This document shows positions 16,064 through 23,795 of a DNA stretch of 52,113 nucleotides, one piece after another. This DNA is from Chloroflexota bacterium. GTDB taxonomy: Bacteria; Chloroflexota; Dehalococcoidia; Dehalococcoidales; UBA2162. The position numbers were made by a program, and so were the translations under genes. The stretch is from assembly GCA_016190895.1 (NCBI GenBank), contig JACPPR010000004.1, positions 1 through 52,113 of the forward strand, read 5' to 3'. How positions within the stretch are numbered: position 1 is the stretch's first letter; each line of letters starts with the position of its first letter. The notes beneath the pieces were generated by a model. That model was given only the letters and a program-made list of their open reading frames with translations. It was not told the origin of the DNA and ran no database searches.

Positions 16064-17620
16064 CTATCTCTTCCCGTACATCTCCCGTAGCTGTTTCTTG
16101 AGGATTTTGCCCATCGGATTGCGGGGGAGTTCTTCACAGAAGATGACCGAGCGGGGTCTCTTGAAGCTGGCCAGGTTAATGCGGCAGTACTCCATCAGCT
16201 CTTCAGGAGTGCAGGTAGAGCCTTGCTTGAGCACCGCCACGCACATCGGCACTTCTCCCCACTCCTCGTCGGGAATACCGATGATGGCCACTTCCTCAAT
16301 CTTGGGGTGAGCGTTCAGAACAATCTCCAGCTCCTCGGGAGAAATCCACTCCCCGGCCCGCTTAATCATATCGGTCGCCCGCCCGGCCAGGAAGATATAG
16401 CCTTCTTCATCCTGATAAGCCATATCGTTGGTGTGAATCCAGCCCTCTTTGTCGATGGTCTTGTCTGTCTTTTCTTTGTCTTTCCAGTAGCCGCTCATCA
16501 CACGTGGGCCTCGAATCAGAATCTCGCCCACCTCACCCTGCTTCACCGTCTTGCCTTCCTCATCGACTATCTTGACCTCGACATCGGCCAGCGGCCTGCC
16601 GATGGAGGAAAGCCTCTTCAGCTTCTTCTCTTTCTCCTCCGGAGTTCCGGTAATATTATGGTCTTCGGCGGTCAGAGCGGTCACCGTCGAGGCCGTCTCG
16701 GTCTGCCCGAAGGCATTGATGAAGCCCACCCCGGGCAAGTTCTCGATTGCCTTCTTGATGACCTCGAGGGGCATCGGGGCGGCGCCGTAGGTGATGACCT
16801 TCAGGCTCTTCAGGTTATGCTTCTTGAAATTGGGGTGGTCGAGCAGCTGTTTCAGCATCGTGGGCACCATCATCGCCCGGCTCACCTTTTCTTTTTCCAC
16901 CAGGGTCATCCACTCTTCGGCTTCGAATTGTCTCTCGATGACCAGGGTGCGCCCGCCGTAAATGGCGGACATCACCGCTTGGGTGCCGGCCACGTGATAA
17001 AGGGGCACGGTGAGAATGTTCTTTTCAGTAACCTCCGGGTCGGGCGGGCTGACGTTTTCCAGCACGTACATAGTGAAGCTGTTGTGGGTCAGCATTACGC
17101 CCTTAGGGAAGCCGGTGGTGCCGGCGGTATACATCAAAATAGTGGTCTCGTTCTCACCGATATCGGTGTAGATGTCATCGGGAGATGACCCGGCAATCAA
17201 GTCCTCGTAATAGAGCGTTCCCGGCTGCTTCTTATCCAGCGAGATGTAGTTTTTCACCGAGTTCAGGCTAGACTTAATCGAGTCGACCAAATCAAGGTAG
17301 CGGTCGCCGATAAAGATGGTGTTGGCTTCGGCGGTATTGAGCATATAAGGAAGCTCGTTGGCCTTAGCTCTGAAGTTCAAGGGAACGTAAATGCCGCCGA
17401 TTCTAGCGATGGCAAAATATGCCTCGATACACTGGTTGGTGTTGACCTGCATCATCGCGATGCGGTCGCCTTTTTTCACGCCCAGCTTCAGCAAGGCATT
17501 GCCGAGCCGGTTGACCCGCTCGTTCAACTGACTGAAGGAAATTCTTTTGCCCTCAAAAACAATCGCCTCCTTGTCCGGGCATATCGCCGCGGAGATGGTA
17601 AGAAAATCGGAAGTATTCAT
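16064..17620 (-). CDS. AMP-dependent acyl-CoA synthetase (ligase)
   Basis: A 518-aa member of the ANL adenylating enzymes, which activate a carboxylic acid to acyl-AMP and then to the CoA thioester. The ATP loop YTAGTTGFPKG is near 167-177, the AFGQTETAS motif near 300, the hinge region GWIHTNDMAYQDEEGYIFLAGRA around 387-410, and the catalytic lysine motif NPMGKILKK near the C-terminus. The closest relatives should be fatty-acid or aromatic-acid CoA ligases; the exact acid cannot be read. Two crotonases lie upstream on the same strand, which suggests a shared acyl-CoA degradation route. Confidence 0.95.
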   Translation of the reverse strand: MNTSDFLTISAAICPDKEAIVFEGKRISFSQLNERVNRLGNALLKLGVKKGDRIAMMQVNTNQCIEAYFAIARIGGIYVPLNFRAKANELPYMLNTAEANTIFIGDRYLDLVDSIKSSLNSVKNYISLDKKQPGTLYYEDLIAGSSPDDIYTDIGENETTILMYTAGTTGFPKGVMLTHNSFTMYVLENVSPPDPEVTEKNILTVPLYHVAGTQAVMSAIYGGRTLVIERQFEAEEWMTLVEKEKVSRAMMVPTMLKQLLDHPNFKKHNLKSLKVITYGAAPMPLEVIKKAIENLPGVGFINAFGQTETASTVTALTAEDHNITGTPEEKEKKLKRLSSIGRPLADVEVKIVDEEGKTVKQGEVGEILIRGPRVMSGYWKDKEKTDKTIDKEGWIHTNDMAYQDEEGYIFLAGRATDMIKRAGEWISPEELEIVLNAHPKIEEVAIIGIPDEEWGEVPMCVAVLKQGSTCTPEELMEYCRINLASFKRPRSVIFCEELPRNPMGKILKKQLREMYGKR

Positions 17621-17739
17621 CCTTTCGTTTGCCTCCCCCTGTGTTTTATTCAGTCTCCCAAACGTCTATAAATTTTACCCTGAAAGTCACCCTGATTTCA
17701 AGCCGATATCAGTAAAGCTTCGCGCGCAACGCCTTAAAT

Positions 17740-17820
17740 CCCTCTTAATCTCCCTTTACAAAAGGGAGATACCTGGTTCGTCCCCCTTTGGCAAAGGGGG
17801 ACTGAGGGGGATTTTCGGTT
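17740..17820. repeat. inverted repeat between acyl-CoA ligase and crotonase
   Basis: AAATCCCTCTTAATCTCCCTTT and its near-complement AAAGGGGGACTGAGGGGGATTT bracket two inner hairpins (CTCCCTTTACAAAAGGGAG and CCCCCTTTGGCAAAGGGGG). Part of the sequence recurs at about 19766-19790. Confidence 0.65.
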
Positions 17821-17825
17821 GATTT

Positions 17826-18554
17826 TCATAGTTTCGCGGACGATACCATGTAACCAAGTCTGGCCTCAAGCTCCAGCCCGCGCTCCAGGCTCAGGTCAAG
17901 CCCCCGGGTGACCGCCTGCTTAGCGTAACTCACCGCCCGCGGGTCATAAGCCTTGATTTTATCAGCCAGCCGTTGGACCGTCGGCAGCAGGTCTTTCCGA
18001 GTCACCACCCGGTTGACCAGCTTGATGCGGCGGGCTTCCTCGGCCTTAATCCAGCGGCCTGTCAGAAGCATATCCAGGGCGTGAGCCTGGCCCACCACCC
18101 GGGGCAGGGTCTGGCTGCCGCCAGCGGCCGTAATAATGCCCAGCCCCATCTCCGGGGTGCCGAACTGGGCGTCTTCCGAAGCCACCCTGATATCGCAGCA
18201 GAGGGACATCTCCACCCCATCGCCCAGCACATAGCCGTGGAGAGCGACGATGAACGGCTTATCGATGCCAAGCCAAAGCCCCCAGACATCGCGCTCCCAG
18301 CGCACCTGGCGGGCGACAATAGGCGAGGGCGCAGTGAGGAACTCGGTCAGGTCCGCTCCGGCGCAGAAAGCCTTCTCGCCGGACCCTTTCAATATCACCA
18401 CCCTGACATCGTCGTCTTCCTTGATGGCGGAGAGTATCTGCCACAGCTCGTCCCTCATCCGTATGTTGTAGGCGTTTAAAGCCTGCGGGCGGTTAAGGGT
18501 AATGTAACCCACCCCGTCTTGCTTTTCGTAGATAATCGTGTCAAAATCAGCCAT
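17826..18554 (-). CDS. enoyl-CoA hydratase/isomerase family protein (crotonase 1)
   Basis: A 242-aa crotonase. The oxyanion-hole segments AFCAGADLTEF (about 61-71) and LHGYVLGDGVEMSL (about 101-114) are both present. Both catalytic glutamates of the hydratase pair are kept (VEMSL and TPEMGLG), so hydration of an enoyl-CoA is plausible. ATG 18554 was chosen at the usual family start; a frame extension to 18587 reads from a repeat. It lies between a second crotonase and the acyl-CoA ligase, probably in one degradation operon. Confidence 0.92.
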   Translation of the reverse strand: MADFDTIIYEKQDGVGYITLNRPQALNAYNIRMRDELWQILSAIKEDDDVRVVILKGSGEKAFCAGADLTEFLTAPSPIVARQVRWERDVWGLWLGIDKPFIVALHGYVLGDGVEMSLCCDIRVASEDAQFGTPEMGLGIITAAGGSQTLPRVVGQAHALDMLLTGRWIKAEEARRIKLVNRVVTRKDLLPTVQRLADKIKAYDPRAVSYAKQAVTRGLDLSLERGLELEARLGYMVSSAKL

Positions 18555-18558
18555 CTTG

Positions 18559-18687
18559 TTAAACAAAATCCAAATGCCAAAGCCCAAAGTTCAAATCAAG
18601 CTCAAATTTCAAATGACATCGAAGTAACTTTGACATTCAAGCATTTGGACTTGATTTGTCATTTGGATTTTGTAATTTGGCATTCTC
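18559..18687. repeat. AT-rich inverted repeat between the two crotonases
   Basis: CAAAATCCAAATG near 18566 and CATTTGGATTTTG near 18661 are perfect complements that bracket further AAATTTCAAATGACA-type sequence. The gap can fold into one long hairpin. The same type of element separates rplM and rpsI at 23190-23345. Confidence 0.75.
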
Positions 18688-18689
18688 GG

Positions 18690-19427
18690 CTATTTTCCTT
18701 TGAACTCCGGCTTCCGTTTCCCGAGGAATGCCTTGATTCCTTCCGTCCGGTCGGCCGTAGTGTGCAGCAGAAAATAGAGGTCCCCCTCCAGGCGCAGGCC
18801 CTGCTCGAGCGTCATATCCAACCCTTTGTTGACCGCCTCCTTTACGAATCGCAGGCTGATGGGCGCCTGAGCGGCCATCTTCTCAGCTAAAGCATTTGCC
18901 TCGGCGGCCAGCTTCTCGTGAGGCACGACCTTACTTACCAGTCCTATCTTGAAGGCTTCCTCAGCGTCTATTATTTCTCCGGTCAGGATGAGTTCTAGCG
19001 CCTTACCCTTGCCTACCAGGCGGGGCAGCCACTGGGTACCCCCGTTTACAGGAATAAGCCCAGAAGTTAGCTGGGGCAGCCCGAAGCGTGCCCGGTCTGA
19101 AGCCAGCCGAATATCGCAGGCCAGGGCCAATTCCAGTCCCTCCCCCAGCGCCTCCCCATTAATAGCGGCAATAACCGGCTTATCGATGCCCGCCACCGCC
19201 GCAGCAACGTTGCTTTTCGGCGTATCGCTGCCAGCACAGAACGCTTTATCCCCGGCGCCGGTAATTACGACGACGTAAACATCGTCATCCTGATGATTTA
19301 TATGAGCGCAGACCTCTTCCATCTCCTGAGCAAGCTGCTGGTCGATGCTATTTTTTACCCGGGGGCGGTTGAGAGTAACGTAGGCAACATGGCCCTTTTT
19401 GGCATAAAGAACGGAGTTAGCAGGCAA
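18690..19427 (-). CDS. enoyl-CoA hydratase/isomerase family protein (crotonase 2)
   Basis: A 245-aa crotonase paralog. The oxyanion-hole segments AFCAGSDTPKS and INGEALGEGLELALACD are intact. The second catalytic position reads GLPQLTSGL, with Gln replacing the Glu of the hydratase signature PExxLG. It may therefore be an isomerase, hydrolase or other crotonase activity rather than a hydratase. Translation starts at TTG with AGGAGA upstream. It is the first gene of the crotonase/crotonase/acyl-CoA ligase series. Confidence 0.92.
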   Translation of the reverse strand: MPANSVLYAKKGHVAYVTLNRPRVKNSIDQQLAQEMEEVCAHINHQDDDVYVVVITGAGDKAFCAGSDTPKSNVAAAVAGIDKPVIAAINGEALGEGLELALACDIRLASDRARFGLPQLTSGLIPVNGGTQWLPRLVGKGKALELILTGEIIDAEEAFKIGLVSKVVPHEKLAAEANALAEKMAAQAPISLRFVKEAVNKGLDMTLEQGLRLEGDLYFLLHTTADRTEGIKAFLGKRKPEFKGK

Positions 19428-19799
19428 GATTCTCTCCTATGACGGGAAATCAGATGAAAACCAAGTTATCTTAATCCTTCGGCTGAAGGACGTCAAGGCA
19501 AGTTGTTAGCACTTCCTGGATTCCCGCTTTCGCGGGAATGGACGCACTCACAAGCACCGCGTTGAAAAACAGTGTTTGGGACGAAAAGACGCCATTCCGT
19601 GCTTGACACGGAATCCAGAAAATCCACCATGGATGCTGGTGGGTTACGCGTAGTTTACACTGAGTGAAGCGAATGTGCTCCACCCACCTTACGGCTGCAC
19701 CAGAAGTGGTTGCTTGAAGGCATCTCCCCTTGAAAAGTCTAGATTCCGTATGAGTTTACGAATCGGAAGGGAGACTGAGAGGGATTTTCGTCTACCCTC
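19428..19799. repeat. repeat-rich intergenic region before the GIN-domain gene
   Basis: No gene was seen here. Hairpins include GGATTCCCGCTTTCGCGGGAAT (about 19518-19538), GGATTCCGTGTCAAGCACGGAAT read on the minus strand (about 19592-19615), and GGTGGGTTACGCG...CTCCACCCACC (about 19638-19687). The last part (19720-19795) resembles the repeat at 17740-17820. Confidence 0.65.
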
Positions 19800-19828
19800 T
19801 TGACAAGCCATTTAATTTATGTTTTAAT
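19800..19828 (+). promoter_or_regulatory. promoter of the GIN-domain gene
   Basis: TTGACA (19800-19805) and TTTAAT (19823-19828) are separated by 17 bp, within an AT-rich leader ending in GAGGAGG before the ATG at 19881. Confidence 0.65.
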
Positions 19829-19880
19829 TCCTTTATTAATTTTATTTTTGATTTTCTGATTAATTATTTGAGGAGGTCAT

Positions 19881-20744
19881 ATGTTCAGGAAAGATCCCAA
19901 CATCAACGAATCTCTGGAACGGACACTGGAAAGGCTGGAGAAAATAATGGAAAGGCTCGAAAAACGGTTGGATAAGCTCGAAGCGCCTACTAGTGAACCA
20001 GCCGGAAAAGCAGCCGGCACGGCAGAGGCGACACCTCCCCCACCCCACGGCCCCCACTTTGGTCCTGGGTTCCCTTTTGGCGATTTCCCCGGGCCCGAAG
20101 GGCTTGAAAGCAAGAGGACAACCAAAGAGTTCGAGATTAAAGATTTTACAGGCATTGAGGTGGGTGGAGCTTTCGAGGTTGAAATAGTCCGTGCCGATAC
20201 ATACAGCGTCAGCGTCAGCGCCGAGGAAGAGCTTTTCAGAAATCTCGAAGTTTCGAAGAAGGGTGACGAGTTAGAGATACGTCACAGCCGACATACCGGC
20301 TGGCGCGCTCAACTCTCCCGCCCCAGGGCAAAAATCACGCTGCCAGTCCTTGAGGAATTGCGGCTATCGGGTGCGACAAGGGGAACGATTACCGGATTCA
20401 ACTCCTCGGAGGATTTCAGGCTGGAGCTTTCCGGCGCCAGCAAACTCGACGGTGATATTACCTGTGCTGATGCCGAGCTTGAGCTTTCCGGAGCAAGCCA
20501 CCTGAGACTGACCGGCTCGGCCGAGGATATGATCCTCGAAGCCTCCGGCGCCAACCACGCGGAGCTGGGCGGTTTCTCTGCTCATGATGTGGCAGTCAGG
20601 CTGGGCGGCGCGAGCCACGTTGCTCTGAAGATGGATGGGAGGCTGGATGCCCGGCTCGGCGGCGTCTCCCATCTCAGCTACATCGGCAACCCGACAATGG
20701 GCAACATCCGCACCTCCGGCGCGGCACGGTTGAGCAGGGAGTGA
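19881..20744 (+). CDS. cytosolic GIN-domain (DUF2807) beta-helix protein
   Basis: A 287-aa protein. An N-terminal amphipathic coiled coil with leucine heptads (about 11-35) and a Pro/Gly/His-rich linker (about 38-72) precede a DUF2807/GIN domain from about 78 to the end. That domain shows repeated LSGASKL / LSGASHL / ASGANHA / LGGASHV / LGGVSHL units that build a right-handed beta-helix. DUF2807 proteins are usually exported, but no signal peptide or membrane span is visible here; the coiled coil takes its place. GAGGAGG lies 5 nt before the ATG and a good promoter is upstream. Function unknown. Confidence 0.88.
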   Translation: MFRKDPNINESLERTLERLEKIMERLEKRLDKLEAPTSEPAGKAAGTAEATPPPPHGPHFGPGFPFGDFPGPEGLESKRTTKEFEIKDFTGIEVGGAFEVEIVRADTYSVSVSAEEELFRNLEVSKKGDELEIRHSRHTGWRAQLSRPRAKITLPVLEELRLSGATRGTITGFNSSEDFRLELSGASKLDGDITCADAELELSGASHLRLTGSAEDMILEASGANHAELGGFSAHDVAVRLGGASHVALKMDGRLDARLGGVSHLSYIGNPTMGNIRTSGAARLSRE

Positions 20745-20787
20745 CGGGCATGTCATTACCCCGAAAAATAGCAGCTTGCGCCCGTCC

Positions 20788-20899
20788 GTCATTCCAGCCC
20801 CGTATCGCAGTACGGGGTAAACTCCGGCTGGAATCCAGTGGAGGGAACGTGGATTCTGGCCGGAGTTTACACTGAACGCAGTGAATGTGCCAGAATGAC
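20788..20899. repeat. GTCATTC...GAATGAC repeat element
   Basis: The unit begins GTCATTCCAG and ends CCAGAATGAC. Inside are a small hairpin (CCCCGTATCGCAGTACGGGG) and a pair of longer inverted arms (AAACTCCGGCTGGAATCC and its near-complement GGATTCTGGCCGGAGTTT). It lies between the GIN-domain gene and the endonuclease III homolog. Confidence 0.7.
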
Positions 20900-20982
20900 G
20901 CCTCCCTCACTGACTTATTGTTCACCTTCGTGATGCCATTGCAAAGGGCATAAGAGATTTTTTAGAGCTTAGATATTCGGAT

Positions 20983-21684
20983 TTAGGATTTCGAGAAGCC
21001 GCAAATCTCCTTCAAACAGCATTCCGGGCAAAGCGGCGTGCGCTTGCAGACATTCTTACCCAGGCAGACGAGCAAGGCGTGGTATTCGTTGAAAAGCTGC
21101 ACGTCGGCGGACAGGTTATCCATAAACAAGTCTTGATAGGCTGCGTAGGGGCGGGTTTCGAACCCGCCCGCCCTGCCCTCCGGCGATAATCCCACGCGGT
21201 AGATGATACGGCGGGTGTAAGCATCGATGACGAAGACCGGCTGGTTCGCCGCATAGAGAATGATGGAATCAGCCGTCTCCTCCCCAACGCCCCAAACCGC
21301 CAGCAACTCCCGCCTCAGTTCATCTGTGTCCATAGCAGATAGCTTTTCAATATCGTCCCCGCAGCACTCGCCCAGCCACTCCGCCAACGCCTTAAGTTTG
21401 GCGGCCTTGGCGTTGTAGTAGCCGGAGCTATAGATGAGTCTGGCTATTTTCTCCTGGCTCATCTCTCTGAGCGCCCGTGGCGAGAGCGCCTCGGCTGCTT
21501 TCAGATTAGCGATGGCCTTTTCCACGTTCGTCCACGCGGCGGACTGTGTCAGAATAGCGCCGACCATCACCTCGAACGGCGTCTCCCCCGGCCACCAATG
21601 CTGGGGGCCATAGGTATCAAAAAGACGCTGATATATATCTTGTAGTTTTTTGCTTGTTTCTTTCGTTTTCCCCACTAAGACCAT
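20983..21684 (-). CDS. endonuclease III-like DNA glycosylase with an internal palindromic insert
   Basis: A 233-aa HhH-GPD base-excision repair protein. The helix-hairpin-helix LLAVWGVGEETADSIILYA is near 128-146, followed by the catalytic Asp of VFVIDAYTRR. The four-cysteine iron-sulfur loop (C-x6-C-x2-C-x5-C type, CKRTPLCPECCLKEIC) closes the protein. Between the catalytic helix and the last helices, the residues GRAGGFETRPYAA are encoded by the dispersed palindrome GGGCGGGTTTCGAACCCGCCC and its flank. The frame is kept open. This is the branch of endonuclease III-related proteins with a WWPGETPFEVMVGAILTQ start rather than classical Nth. Confidence 0.9.
   Translation of the reverse strand: MVLVGKTKETSKKLQDIYQRLFDTYGPQHWWPGETPFEVMVGAILTQSAAWTNVEKAIANLKAAEALSPRALREMSQEKIARLIYSSGYYNAKAAKLKALAEWLGECCGDDIEKLSAMDTDELRRELLAVWGVGEETADSIILYAANQPVFVIDAYTRRIIYRVGLSPEGRAGGFETRPYAAYQDLFMDNLSADVQLFNEYHALLVCLGKNVCKRTPLCPECCLKEICGFSKS
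21149..21169. repeat. GGGCGGGTTTCGAACCCGCCC palindrome inside a coding region
   Basis: The 21-bp core is identical to the one at 10681-10701. The flanks also match (GGCTGCGTAGG here, GGCTACGTAGG there). It lies in frame within the endonuclease III homolog. Confidence 0.9.
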
Positions 21685-21761
21685 ATTAGCATAATTCCTA
21701 AATCCTATCCCTCTAGCCCCATTATTGTCAATGGAATGCCCTGGTGACTATAATAGTTAAA

Positions 21762-21809
21762 GGTAACACAGGCGTCCCCGCCTGTCGCAGGCCTGAGGCC
21801 TGCGCTACC
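21762..21809. repeat. GGTA-CACAGGCG type palindrome
   Basis: ACACAGGCGTCCCCGCCTGT is followed by GCAGGCCTGAGGCCTGC, the whole framed by GGTA and TACC. It is a relative of the element at 4655-4684 and sits just before the nitroreductase ribosome site. Confidence 0.75.
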
Positions 21810-21821
21810 AAGGAGGTGGTT

Positions 21822-22499
21822 ATGGATTATGAGGGTCTTCTTGAACTGGTAAAACAAAGGCGGAGCTTCCGTAGATTCAAGCCCGAGCCTGTTCCTGATG
21901 AATATATTGTCAAGATTATAGAGGTAGCCCGCTGGGCGCCTTCGGGCGCTAACTCACAACCGTGGGAGTTCATCGTTATCAAGAAAGATGAGCTTAAATG
22001 GAGCATCGAGCAGCTCATCGAAGAACAGGCTGTCCTCACCCGTAAGATGGACATGGCCGGCCGCCCTGACCGGGCAGCAGCGGGCGCCGGCGCGGTATCT
22101 CTGGATGCCCCGGTGCTTATTATGCTCTGCGGAGACCCGAGAACCATAGAGAAGTTCCCTATATATACCCAGTATCAAAGAGGGCGGCAGGTTTTTGAAT
22201 CCAGCCTGGCAACGGCTTTTATCTACATGCATCTGGCGGCCGCTTCACTCGGTCTCGGCTCCCGCTGGATTTCAGCCACCCGCAATTTCTACGTCCAGCA
22301 CCTGACGAAGGTCATTCTGGGAATACCAAAAGAACTGGAGATATATGATACGATGGCGCTGGGCTATCCCGCTTCGGCACCAGCGCCGCGTTTTGTAAGA
22401 GCCAGGGAGGAGATGGTTCACTACGACTATTATGACCAGACCAGGCTGACTGCGGATGGAGACGTTCAGAAGGTTTTGGCGACCATTCGTGGCAGGTAG
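21822..22499 (+). CDS. nitroreductase family protein
   Basis: A 225-aa FMN-dependent oxidoreductase. KQRRSFRRF (about 11-19) and the ARWAPSGANSQPW signature (about 35-47) bind FMN phosphate and ring; the later segment AAASLGLGSRWIS is the usual second flavin contact. Such enzymes reduce nitro groups, quinones or enones with NAD(P)H; the physiological substrate is unknown. ATG 21822 has AGGAGG 7 nt upstream; longer frames read from the repeat just before. It is transcribed away from the endonuclease III homolog. Confidence 0.93.
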   Translation: MDYEGLLELVKQRRSFRRFKPEPVPDEYIVKIIEVARWAPSGANSQPWEFIVIKKDELKWSIEQLIEEQAVLTRKMDMAGRPDRAAAGAGAVSLDAPVLIMLCGDPRTIEKFPIYTQYQRGRQVFESSLATAFIYMHLAAASLGLGSRWISATRNFYVQHLTKVILGIPKELEIYDTMALGYPASAPAPRFVRAREEMVHYDYYDQTRLTADGDVQKVLATIRGR

Positions 22500-22596
22500 A
22501 AACAGCTGCTTCTCCGCAAAATCTTTGATGGGTCGAACGCCCCTCCAATATTGCCCGAGTAGGCCGGCTGTCCGAAAATTATCATTCCAGAGCCGT

Positions 22597-22677
22597 GGTA
22601 CCACATGCTTCCCCGCCTGTGCGCAGGCAGGGAAGCATGTGGTATTTATTACGTACGGGCGGGTCTACGACCCGCCC
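22597..22677. repeat. two hairpin repeats between nitroreductase and rpsI
   Basis: TACCACATGCTTCCC...GGGAAGCATGTGGTA (about 22598-22644) is a long hairpin. GGGCGGGTCTACGACCCGCCC (22657-22677) is a variant of the 21-bp palindrome at 10681 and 21149. Confidence 0.75.
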
Positions 22678-22689
22678 TCCTCCGATTAG

Positions 22690-22727
22690 CAGAAAACAAA
22701 GAGCGAGGAGACCTTCGTCCCCTCGCT
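22690..22727 (-). terminator. terminator of the ribosomal protein cluster
   Basis: On the minus strand AGCGAGGGGAC-GAAG-GTCTCCTCGCT (22727-22702) is an 11-bp stem with one G-U pair and a tetraloop. CTTTGTTTTCT follows. It lies 34 bp after the rpsI stop and ends the 20-kb cluster. Confidence 0.85.
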
Positions 22728-22760
22728 TCTGAACTCACTTACCACCAAACAGCCCGGATT

Positions 22761-23156
22761 CTACCGCTTGGTATACTGCGGCGCTTTGCGGGCGCGCTTC
22801 AGGCCTGGCTTCTTTCTCTCTTTGGCCCGGGCATCCCGCGTGAGCAAGCCCGCTTTTCGCAGCGGCAGCTTCAGATTTTCATCGGCCTCGACCAGAGCCC
22901 TGGCAATGCCATGAGCGATGGCGCCGCTCTGACCGGTGACGCCCCCGCCATTGACGTTGACCATAACGCTGTATTTAGCCTGGGTCTCGGTGACCACCAG
23001 CGGCTTGAGGATTGCGTCGCGGTGCACAAAACGGTTAAACCGCTCCTCGTAGGGCGTTCCGTTGACAATAATCGCCCCGTTGCCCGCCACCAGTCTGACC
23101 TGGGCTACTGCCGTCTTACGCCGGCCTGTACCATGATTGTAACTTTGTTTATCCAT
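22761..23156 (-). CDS. rpsI: 30S ribosomal protein S9
   Basis: A 131-aa protein of normal length. The N-terminal [14 protein letters not shown], the central [21 protein letters not shown] and the C-terminal KAPQYTKR, whose last Lys-Arg reaches the P-site tRNA, are all present. It is the last gene of the cluster. It normally follows rplM directly, but here a roughly 200-bp gap filled by an AT-rich inverted repeat separates them. Confidence 0.99.
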   Translation of the reverse strand: MDKQSYNHGTGRRKTAVAQVRLVAGNGAIIVNGTPYEERFNRFVHRDAILKPLVVTETQAKYSVMVNVNGGGVTGQSGAIAHGIARALVEADENLKLPLRKAGLLTRDARAKERKKPGLKRARKAPQYTKR

Positions 23157-23189
23157 ATTCCCTCTTAAATAAACTCTAAATTCTAAATT

Positions 23190-23345
23190 CTAATCTCTAA
23201 ATACTAAACAAATCCAAGGGTCAAAATCCAAAGGTTCAAATGAAATCCAAATTAGTTAAATGTCAAACCCTTTGAGTCATTTGGATTTTGGTTTTTATTT
23301 GACATTTGAGCTTTGTAATTTGGTATTGTTTAGAGTTTAGTGCTT
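23190..23345. repeat. AT-rich inverted repeat inserted between rplM and rpsI
   Basis: Left-arm sequences (CTAAATACTAAACAAA..., GTCAAAATCCAAA, CAAATGAAATCCAAAT) have complements on the right (GTCATTTGGATTTTG, TTTGACATTTG, GTTTAGAGTTTAGTGCTTAGTATTT). The whole gap can fold into one long hairpin. The same family lies at 18559-18687. Confidence 0.75.
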
Positions 23346-23354
23346 AGTATTTCC

Positions 23355-23795
23355 CTATTCCTCTTTCTTGGCCGCCACCGGGCCGGTTTGGGACTGATGG
23401 GGGTGAGCCTCGCCGACGTATATCTTGAGTTTCTTTAGCATCTGGTCGCCGAGCCGGTTGCGGGGCAGCATACCCTTGACGGCATGCTCGATGACCCGGG
23501 TCGGATGAGTCTCCATCAATGTCTCCAGATTAACGCTCTTGAAGCCGCCGGGGTAGCCGGAGTGGCGGTAATAGAGCTTCTGCTTGGCTTTATTGCCGGT
23601 AAACTGGATTTTTTCCGCATTGATGACCACGACATAATCACCCGTATCGAGATGACGGGAGAACATCGTCTTATGCTTACCCATCAGCAGGCCGGCTATC
23701 CGGGTAGACAATCTACCTAAAACCTGGTCTTTGGCATCGATGAGATGCCACTTCCGTTCGATTTCCGAAGCCTTAGCGCTATAAGTCTTTAACAT
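23355..23795 (-). CDS. rplM: 50S ribosomal protein L13
   Basis: A 146-aa protein. [21 protein letters not shown] at the start, [18 protein letters not shown] in the middle and [21 protein letters not shown] near the end are L13 hallmarks. The ATG overlaps the end of truA by 7 bases, so translation is coupled. The C-terminus carries a short extension ending in acidic residues. Confidence 0.99.
   Translation of the reverse strand: MLKTYSAKASEIERKWHLIDAKDQVLGRLSTRIAGLLMGKHKTMFSRHLDTGDYVVVINAEKIQFTGNKAKQKLYYRHSGYPGGFKSVNLETLMETHPTRVIEHAVKGMLPRNRLGDQMLKKLKIYVGEAHPHQSQTGPVAAKKEE

Noticed and set aside
16223-17188. A 321-codon + strand open frame
   Set aside because: It is antisense to the acyl-CoA ligase, which has complete motifs; the His/Leu/Gly-rich product is typical of a reverse shadow of a GC-rich gene.
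21822-22499. Longer start of the nitroreductase at 21744
   Set aside because: The extra 26 codons are made of the palindromic repeat at 21762-21809, and AGGAGG sits just before the ATG at 21822.
22605-23168. A 187-codon + strand open frame
   Set aside because: It is antisense to rpsI and reads out of a palindromic repeat.
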